From positions 1-13,722 of the forward strand of contig JACCYP010000213.1 of assembly GCA_013696425.1 (NCBI GenBank): DNA of 13,722 nucleotides. The letters are read 5' to 3'. The stretch is from Thermoleophilaceae bacterium. GTDB lineage: Bacteria > Actinomycetota > Thermoleophilia > Solirubrobacterales > Thermoleophilaceae. The position numbers were made by a program, and so were the translations under genes. Below the pieces are notes generated by a model that was not told the DNA's origin, ran no database searches, and saw nothing but the letters and a program-made list of their open reading frames with translations. Positions 7,047 through 11,571 of this stretch are shown piece by piece; the stretch's first letter is position 1, and every line of letters begins with the position of its first letter.

Positions 7047-7976
7047 CTAGGCCTTCGCCTTGGTGCGCTTCGCGGCGGGCTCCTTCTTCTTGGCCGCAGG
7101 CTTCTTGGCGGGCTCCTTCTTCTTCGCGGCCGCCTTCTTGACCGTCTCGGTCTTACTGCTAGCGGCTTCACCGCGACCAGCACTCGAGGTCTCCTCCGGC
7201 TTCTTCTGATCGAGGCTCGCCTTGAGCGCGGCCATCAGGTCAGGCACCGGGGCGGGCTCGTCGGCCTCCTCGGCGATCGTGATCTCCTCGCCCGCAACCT
7301 TCTTCTCGATCAGCGCCATCAGCTCGTCCTTGTGCTCGTTGGAGAACTGCTCGGGCTCGAAGGACTGCGTCAGCGAATCGACGAGCTCCTCGGCCATGTC
7401 GAGCTCGGCCTTCGTGACCTTCACGCCCTCGACGGTCTCCTCGATCTCGTCCTTCTCGCGCACGTCCTCGGGGTAGAAGAGGAGTTCGATCACCAGCGCG
7501 TCGCCGGCGGGGCGCAGCAGCGCGAGGTGCTCGCGGCTCGAGAGCACGATCTTTCCGAGCGCGGCCTTGCCGGTGGCCTTCATCGCCTCGAGCAGGAGCG
7601 CATAGGGCTTCTCGGCGTTCTCCTGCGGCGCGACGTAGTAGGAGCGGTCGAAGTAGACGGGGTCGACCTCGGACTGGTCGACGAAGGCGACGATGTCGAT
7701 CGTGCGGCGCCGCTCGACGGCCACCGACTCGAGCTCCTCGTCGCTCACCACTACGAAGGTGTCCTTGGAGACCTCGTAGCCCTTCACGGTCTCGTCGCGG
7801 GAGATCGTCTCGCCTTCATCCCCGCGCGCGGGCGAGAAGAGCTGCTGGCGGATGGGCTGGAGGGTCTTCTCGTCGAGCGTGCGGAACTTGGGATCGCTGC
7901 GCTGGGTCGCAACGCCGAGCGCGATCGGGATGTTCACGAGGCCGAAGGAGATCGTCCCCTTCCACATGGAGCGCAT
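7047..7976 (-). CDS. ku: Bacterial Ku (non-homologous end-joining) protein
   Basis: Bacterial Ku is a homodimeric ring that threads onto double-strand DNA ends and recruits the ligase LigD for end joining. The protein is 309 residues. The N-terminus MRSMWKGTISFGLVNIPI is diagnostic, and the core beta-barrel and arm region covers about 1-250. The C-terminal tail from about 275 is nearly pure lysine, alanine, proline and glutamate, with repeats of the type AAKKKEPA. Similar lysine-rich tails in other bacterial Ku proteins bind DNA and affect internal sliding. No ligD or primase gene is in the window, so the partner must be encoded elsewhere. The ATG at 7976 has an alternative ATG at codon 4. 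Nothing resembling a strong ribosome site precedes either. Confidence 0.96.
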   Translation of the reverse strand: MRSMWKGTISFGLVNIPIALGVATQRSDPKFRTLDEKTLQPIRQQLFSPARGDEGETISRDETVKGYEVSKDTFVVVSDEELESVAVERRRTIDIVAFVDQSEVDPVYFDRSYYVAPQENAEKPYALLLEAMKATGKAALGKIVLSSREHLALLRPAGDALVIELLFYPEDVREKDEIEETVEGVKVTKAELDMAEELVDSLTQSFEPEQFSNEHKDELMALIEKKVAGEEITIAEEADEPAPVPDLMAALKASLDQKKPEETSSAGRGEAASSKTETVKKAAAKKKEPAKKPAAKKKEPAAKRTKAKA

Positions 7977-8144
7977 GTCAAGAGTCTTTCACTGGATCGA
8001 AAACCCGCAAACGTCGCGAGAGAAGTTTCAGCCCCGACGACAGCTCCTATCGCCGCCGATGGAGACAGCCGAGCTAAGAAGGCTGCCAATGGCCGTCGCC
8101 GGGGCGGGACTCTGATTCCCCGCGGCGTCCCGGGTTCCTACCCG

Positions 8145-8525
8145 TTACTCGACGCGCAACGTTCCTTTCATGCCGAGCGCCTCGTGGTCGCCGACCGAGC
8201 AGTAGAACTCGTACTCGCCCGGTGAGAGGGCGAGCGTGGTGCCCTCGCTGCGGCCCTTGCCCTGGAACGGCTTGATCCCGCCGATCTCCTCGTCTCCCCT
8301 GCGGACCTTCAGGTCGTGCGCGAGCGAGCCCTCGTTCTTCATCTCGAAGGCGAACTTGCCCCCGCCGGTGACCACCAGCGCGCCGGGGTCGTAGAAGTAC
8401 TCCCCGGCGATCACGTTCACGACCTTGCCCGGCTGGACGGTGGCGGTCCGCTTCGGCTTGTCGCCGCCGCCGCCGCATCCGGCGATCGCGAGGGTGAGCG
8501 CAAGTGCTGGGATGAGTCTGAGCAC
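8145..8525 (-). CDS. Cupredoxin-like copper lipoprotein
   Basis: This 126-residue protein has a lipoprotein signal ending in IAGC (C17), so the mature domain should be anchored outside the membrane. The domain has the small blue-copper fold. Predicted type 1 copper ligands are H70 (SLAHDLKV), C109 (EFYCSVG), H114 (GDHEALG) and M119 (LGMKGTLRV). All four are present in the plastocyanin/amicyanin order. Family members move electrons between membrane complexes or act in copper handling. It is divergent from a cytochrome c lipoprotein, which suggests a shared extracytoplasmic electron-transfer role. The GTG at 8525 is chosen because it places a short basic region right before the hydrophobic signal; upstream codons are open but overlap the cytochrome c gene. 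Confidence 0.9.
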   Translation of the reverse strand: MLRLIPALALTLAIAGCGGGGDKPKRTATVQPGKVVNVIAGEYFYDPGALVVTGGGKFAFEMKNEGSLAHDLKVRRGDEEIGGIKPFQGKGRSEGTTLALSPGEYEFYCSVGDHEALGMKGTLRVE

Positions 8526-8533
8526 CCCTCGAC

Positions 8534-8539
8534 AGATAA
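8534..8539 (-). promoter_or_regulatory. Candidate -10 element for the cupredoxin gene
   Basis: TTATCT on the minus strand ends 8 nt before the GTG at 8525. It would give an almost leaderless mRNA. Because the gap to the cytochrome c ATG is only 15 bp, any -35 element must lie inside the divergent coding region. Confidence 0.25.
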
Positions 8540-8540
8540 C

Positions 8541-8990
8541 ATGCCCCCGCTCTTGACCCGCCCCCTCCGCATCGCAACGGGCCTCGCCACCGTCTCCCTC
8601 ATCGCGCTCGCCGGTTGCGGCAGCGAGATCGAGGTTCCGAAGGAGGAAAAGGACCTGCGCGCCGGCGCCGAGCTCTTCAACGAGCGCTGCAGCGGCTGCC
8701 ACTCGTTCGAGGCCGCGAACTCGTTTGGCTCGAACCCGGACAAGACCCCGCTCAAGTACCAGGAGCGCACGAACGGGCCGAACTTCAACGTGCGCAAGGA
8801 GGACAAGCAGTCGGTGCTCTACGCCATCCGCAACGGCGGGTTCTCCGGCGCGATCATGCCCGCCAACATCGTGGTGGGCGACGACGCCGAGCTCGTCGCG
8901 GACTTCGTCGAGGAATACGCGGGCCGCAAGCCGGAGTCGACCGACGAGTCGGGCAGCGACGGGTTCAGCACCGGCAACCAGGGTCCCTAG
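8541..8990 (+). CDS. Class I cytochrome c lipoprotein
   Basis: This 149-residue protein has a signal of 22-25 residues ending in the lipobox LAGC (C26). It is therefore probably a membrane-anchored cytochrome c on the outer face. The single haem site is CSGCH at 50-54 and the likely axial methionine is M106 in GAIMPAN, the usual class I arrangement. An insertion of about 30 polar residues (SFEAANSFGSNPDKT and onward) follows the haem motif. The tail after about 130 is rich in glycine, serine and acidic residues. The ATG at 8541 is used, and a TTG at 8553 would also leave the signal intact. It is divergent from the cupredoxin, and serS begins 9 nt after its stop, so the two may share a transcript. 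Confidence 0.92.
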   Translation: MPPLLTRPLRIATGLATVSLIALAGCGSEIEVPKEEKDLRAGAELFNERCSGCHSFEAANSFGSNPDKTPLKYQERTNGPNFNVRKEDKQSVLYAIRNGGFSGAIMPANIVVGDDAELVADFVEEYAGRKPESTDESGSDGFSTGNQGP

Positions 8991-8999
8991 CCCCCCGCC

Positions 9000-10235
9000 T
9001 TGATCGACCTGAAGGAGCTGCGCCGGAACCCGGACGCGGCCCGCGCCGCGCTCGCCCGCCGCGGCGTCGACCTCGAGGGGATCCTCGCGCTCGATGCCCG
9101 CCGCCGGGAGCTGCTGCCGCAGGTCGAGGAGCTGCGCGGGCGCCAGAACAAGGCGAATGACGCGATCGGGGCGGCCAAGCGCTCCGGCGAGGACGCCTCC
9201 GGGGTGATCGAGGAGATGAAGGCGGTCGCGGCCGAGGCGAAGGAGCGCTCGGCCGAGCTGGCCGAAGTCGAGAACGAGCTCGACGCCGTGCTGCGCGCGG
9301 TGCCGAACCTGCCCGACCCGACCGCGCCCGAGGAGGAGGAGGTGGTGCGGGAGGTCGGCGAGGCCGGGGCCGAGGGCAAGGACCATCTCGAGCTGCTCGG
9401 CGGCTGGGTGGATATGGAGGCCGGCGCGAAGCTCTCCGGCGCGCGTTTCGCAGTCCTCAAAGGACCGGTGGTGATGCTCGAGTTCGCGCTCGTGCGCTGG
9501 GCGCTGGAGCTGCTCGAGGCCAAGGGCTTCATGCCGGTGATCCCGCCGGTGCTCGTACGCGAGGAGGCGCTCTATGGCACGGGCTTCCTCCCGGACACCG
9601 AGCAGCAGATCTACGCCCTGCCCGAGGACGAGCTGTTCCTCGCCGGCACCTCAGAGGTGGCGCTCGCATCGCTCCACGCGGACGAGATCGTCGACGCCGG
9701 CGACCTTCCGCTGCGCTACGCCGGTTTCTCCTCCTGCTTCCGGCGCGAGGCCGGCGCGGCGGGCAAGGACACGCGCGGCATCTTCCGCGTGCACCAGTTC
9801 GACAAGGTCGAGATGTTCTCGTTCGTCGATCCCGCCACCTCCGGGGAGGAGCACGAGCGGATCCTCGCCGTCGAGGAGGAGATCATGGCCGCGCTCGAGC
9901 TCCCCTACCGGGTGGTGAACATCGCCGTGGGCGACCTCGGCAACTCGGCCGCGAAGAAGTACGACGTGGAGGCGTGGCTACCGGGCCAGGGCCGCTACCG
10001 CGAGCTCACCTCGTGCTCGAACACCACCGCCTACCAGGCGCGGCGGCTCGGGGCGCGCTACCGGCCGGAGGGCGGCAAGCCCGCCGAGATGCACACGCTC
10101 AACGGCACGGCGGTGGCGGTGGGGCGGACGATCATCGCGCTCGTTGAGAACGGGCAGCAGGAGGACGGCTCGGTGCGCATTCCAGAGGCGCTTCACGCGT
10201 ATGGCGCGCCGACCACCGTCAGCGCACCCGGTTAG
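9000..10235 (+). CDS. serS: Seryl-tRNA synthetase
   Basis: This class II enzyme charges tRNA-Ser with serine (and tRNA-Sec where present) in the cytoplasm. The protein is 411 residues, near the family norm. The N-terminal antiparallel coiled coil that grips the long variable arm spans about 36-100. The TSE serine-binding loop is at 217-219. Motif 2 lies around 243-273 (FSSCFRREAGAAGKDTRG). Motif 3 is at 368-385 with R376 (NGTAVAVGRTIIALVEN). The TTG at 9000 is chosen because it yields IDLKELRRNPDAAR, the canonical N-terminus, directly. The gene follows the cytochrome c stop by 9 nt. A tRNA-Ser gene lies about 410 bp downstream. Confidence 0.97.
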   Translation: MIDLKELRRNPDAARAALARRGVDLEGILALDARRRELLPQVEELRGRQNKANDAIGAAKRSGEDASGVIEEMKAVAAEAKERSAELAEVENELDAVLRAVPNLPDPTAPEEEEVVREVGEAGAEGKDHLELLGGWVDMEAGAKLSGARFAVLKGPVVMLEFALVRWALELLEAKGFMPVIPPVLVREEALYGTGFLPDTEQQIYALPEDELFLAGTSEVALASLHADEIVDAGDLPLRYAGFSSCFRREAGAAGKDTRGIFRVHQFDKVEMFSFVDPATSGEEHERILAVEEEIMAALELPYRVVNIAVGDLGNSAAKKYDVEAWLPGQGRYRELTSCSNTTAYQARRLGARYRPEGGKPAEMHTLNGTAVAVGRTIIALVENGQQEDGSVRIPEALHAYGAPTTVSAPG

Positions 10236-10238
10236 GCT
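10233..10238 (+). promoter_or_regulatory. Candidate -10 element for the first DUF4333-type gene
   Basis: TAGGCT overlaps the serS stop codon and lies 34 nt before the TTG at 10273. It would give a leader of roughly 28 nt that contains the GGAGG ribosome site at 10262-10266. The same hexamer precedes the paralogue at 10753. No TTGACA-like -35 is visible. Confidence 0.35.
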
Positions 10239-10272
10239 GCGCGGTCTACCGACCCCAAGCTGGAGGACTCAC

Positions 10273-10599
10273 TTGACGGATCACAAGAAGCTGCGCGCGA
10301 GCGGCATGGCTGCTGCGCTCGCTCTCGCGCTCGGCCTCGCGGCCTGCGGCGGCGAGAAGACCGACGTCAGCAAGCCCGTGGAAGAGCTCAACACCTCACT
10401 GAAGGCGACCGGAGTGACGCTCGACTGCCCCAAGGAGGTCGATGGCGGTGCCGGCACCGACTTCGAGTGCACCTTCAAGGGCCCGGGTGGCGACCAGAAG
10501 ACGACCCTGACCATCAAGAAGCAGGGTGACGATCTGACGGTCGACGGCAAGGATCAGAAGCAGTTCCAGACCGCACTCGAGAAGTCGCTCGGGGAGTAG
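10273..10599 (+). CDS. DUF4333-type lipoprotein, copy 1
   Basis: This 108-residue protein resembles DUF4333, an actinobacterial family of small secreted domains of unknown function. The lipoprotein signal ends in LAAC (C25). Two cysteines, C52 in DCPKEV and C66 in FECTFKG, are 14 residues apart and could form a disulfide outside the cell. The TTG at 10273 is well supported by GGAGG 6 nt upstream and is followed by a basic stretch (HKKLR) before the hydrophobic core. It is paralogous to the protein at 10768-11076. It follows serS by 37 nt with its own candidate promoter. I assign no function. Confidence 0.85.
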   Translation: MTDHKKLRASGMAAALALALGLAACGGEKTDVSKPVEELNTSLKATGVTLDCPKEVDGGAGTDFECTFKGPGGDQKTTLTIKKQGDDLTVDGKDQKQFQTALEKSLGE

Positions 10600-10613
10600 T
10601 CAAGGCATCCCTC

Positions 10614-10645
10614 GCGGCCGTCCGGGCCTAGACTCGGGCGGCCGC
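10614..10645. repeat. GC-rich inverted repeat between lipoprotein and tRNA-Ser
   Basis: The 7-bp arms GCGGCCG (10614-10620) and CGGCCGC (10639-10645) are exact inverted complements around an 18-nt loop that contains TAGACT. It could terminate transcription of the upstream lipoprotein gene, although no T-run follows, or it may be chance in GC-rich DNA. Confidence 0.3.
10629..10634 (+). promoter_or_regulatory. Candidate -10 element for tRNA-Ser
   Basis: TAGACT ends 12 nt before the first base of the tRNA, a usual distance for transcription to start a few bases upstream of the mature 5' end. It resembles the TAGGCT hexamers before the two flanking lipoprotein genes. Confidence 0.35.
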
Positions 10646-10646
10646 T

Positions 10647-10737
10647 GGAGGGGTGGCAGAGTCCGGTTGAATGCACCAGCCTTGAAAGCTGGCGTGCCGC
10701 GTAAGCGGCACCGTGGGTTCGAATCCCACCCCCTCCG
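10647..10737 (+). tRNA. tRNA-Ser (anticodon UGA)
   Basis: This is a full 91-nt cloverleaf. The acceptor stem GGAGGGG pairs with CCCCTCC, leaving discriminator G73. The anticodon stem CCAGC/GCTGG encloses the loop CTTGAAA, giving anticodon TGA, which reads UCA and related serine codons. The long variable arm GTGCCGC-GTAA-GCGGCAC is the class II feature recognised by the SerRS coiled coil. The T arm is GTGGG-TTCGAAT-CCCAC. The next bases are CTT, so the 3' CCA is not encoded and must be added after transcription. The gene sits between two paralogous lipoprotein genes and downstream of serS. Confidence 0.97.
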
Positions 10738-10752
10738 CTTTCACTAGCCGCG

Positions 10753-10758
10753 TAGGCT
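10753..10758 (+). promoter_or_regulatory. Candidate -10 element for the second DUF4333-type gene
   Basis: TAGGCT ends 9 nt before the ATG at 10768, and there is no ribosome site between them, so this mRNA could be leaderless. Its -35 region would fall inside the 3' end of the tRNA gene. Confidence 0.35.
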
Positions 10759-10767
10759 GAGGCGCAC

Positions 10768-11076
10768 ATGCGCGCCCTGGCCACCATCACAGCCCTGCTG
10801 ATCGCCCTCGGCCTCGCGGCCTGCGGCACCGAGACCACCGACATCACCCAGGGCGAGGCCGAGATCACGAAGGAGCTCAAGCCTGCCGGTGGCAGCTTCG
10901 AGTGTCCGGATGAGGTCGAAGGCGGCGAGGGCGCGAAGTTCGAGTGCACGGCGAAGGGTCCGGGCGGCGATCAGGTGGTCCCCATGACCCTCGATACCGA
11001 GGACGGCGAGCTCGCGATCGGGCCCCAGGATCAGAAGCAGTACGAGAGCGCGCTGACGAAGGCGCTCGCGCCGTAA
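10768..11076 (+). CDS. DUF4333-type lipoprotein, copy 2
   Basis: This 102-residue paralogue of the protein at 10273-10599 has a lipoprotein signal ending in LAAC (C19) and two cysteines, C46 and C60. Their 14-residue spacing is the same as in copy 1. Shared blocks include GLAACG, FEC.AKGPGGDQ (CTFKGPGGDQ in copy 1) and DQKQ near the C-terminus. Nucleotide identity is high at the lipobox and around FECT and DQKQ, which points to local duplication. The start is an ATG 30 nt after the tRNA without a Shine-Dalgarno sequence. The stop is 4 bp from the stop of the convergent Lrp gene. Function is unknown. Confidence 0.85.
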   Translation: MRALATITALLIALGLAACGTETTDITQGEAEITKELKPAGGSFECPDEVEGGEGAKFECTAKGPGGDQVVPMTLDTEDGELAIGPQDQKQYESALTKALAP

Positions 11077-11080
11077 CCGC

Positions 11081-11533
11081 CTAGCGTTCGACCAGCTTCG
11101 TGAGCACCACCTGCGTGCGCGTGCGGACGATGTTCGGCTCGGCGTGCAGGCGCTCGATCACGATCTCGAGCTCGCGCATGCCCGCGCAGCGCACGTGGAG
11201 GATGGCCTCGGCGTCGCCGGCCACCGTGTAGGCCCCCAGGACCTCCGGGTGTTTCGTCAAAGCTGCCCGCAGCGTCGGCAGCGAGGTATCGCCCTCGCAG
11301 AAGACGTCGAGGAACGCCTCGGTTCCCTGCCCGGTGTCGACCCTCGCCTGGTAGCCGGCGATCACGCCGTCGGCCTCGAGCCGGTCGACGCGGCGCTTCA
11401 CGGCCGGGGCGGAGAGCGAGATCCGCTTCCCGATCGCCGCGAACGACATGCGGCCATGGTCGGCGAGTAGAGCAAGAATCTTACGGTCAGCGTCGTCCAG
11501 CGATCGATTCTTGTTCAAAGAAGCAGCTTCCAC
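11081..11533 (-). CDS. Lrp/AsnC family transcriptional regulator
   Basis: This 150-residue protein has the two-part Lrp/AsnC build. An N-terminal winged helix-turn-helix starts at SLDDADRKILALLADHGR and continues through AAIGKRISLSAPAVKRRVDR. A C-terminal RAM ligand-binding and oligomer domain follows from about residue 70, with the GAYTVAGDAEAILHVR strand region. Such regulators usually respond to an amino acid. Being divergent from an arginine/ornithine enzyme with a 38-bp gap, it probably senses arginine, ornithine or a related compound and controls that gene and itself; this is inference. The GTG at 11533 has no ribosome site. A TTG at 11518, preceded by GGAAG at 8 nt, would give 145 residues and also fits the family. 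Confidence 0.93.
   Translation of the reverse strand: MEAASLNKNRSLDDADRKILALLADHGRMSFAAIGKRISLSAPAVKRRVDRLEADGVIAGYQARVDTGQGTEAFLDVFCEGDTSLPTLRAALTKHPEVLGAYTVAGDAEAILHVRCAGMRELEIVIERLHAEPNIVRTRTQVVLTKLVER
11508..11530. promoter_or_regulatory. Candidate Lrp/AsnC operator: two overlapping palindromes
   Basis: TTCTT-GTTCA-AAGAA (11508-11522) has perfect 5-bp arms around a 5-bp centre, 15 bp in all, the usual size of an Lrp/AsnC half-array site. It overlaps the perfect 11-bp palindrome GAAGCAGCTTC (11520-11530). The hexamer TGTTCA in the first palindrome (11512-11517) recurs at 11537-11542, 25 bp away. The sites lie over the 5' end of the regulator gene and upstream of the fusion gene. This is AT-richer than its surroundings. 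Confidence 0.4.
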
Positions 11534-11571
11534 GGCTGTTCAGGACGATAGCGCGCTGCCACGCTGTATGG

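Noticed and set aside
8101..8140. GC-rich stem-like sequence after the cupredoxin stop as a terminator
   Set aside because: The pairing of CGCCGGGG with CCCCGCGGCG needs a bulge and no T-run follows. It is too weak to call in DNA of this composition.
8526..9386. Long upstream extension of the cupredoxin frame, opposite serS and the cytochrome c gene
   Set aside because: The extension covers confirmed genes on the plus strand. The GTG at 8525 gives a proper lipoprotein signal, so the extension is not translated.
10647..10737. tRNA-Ser as an integration site for a mobile element
   Set aside because: No integrase, no direct repeat of the tRNA 3' end elsewhere in the window, and the flanking genes are ordinary with similar base composition.
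11568..11570. ATG four bases before the chosen fusion start
   Set aside because: It is out of frame with the fusion gene. The ATG at 11572 leads directly into the conserved N-terminus.
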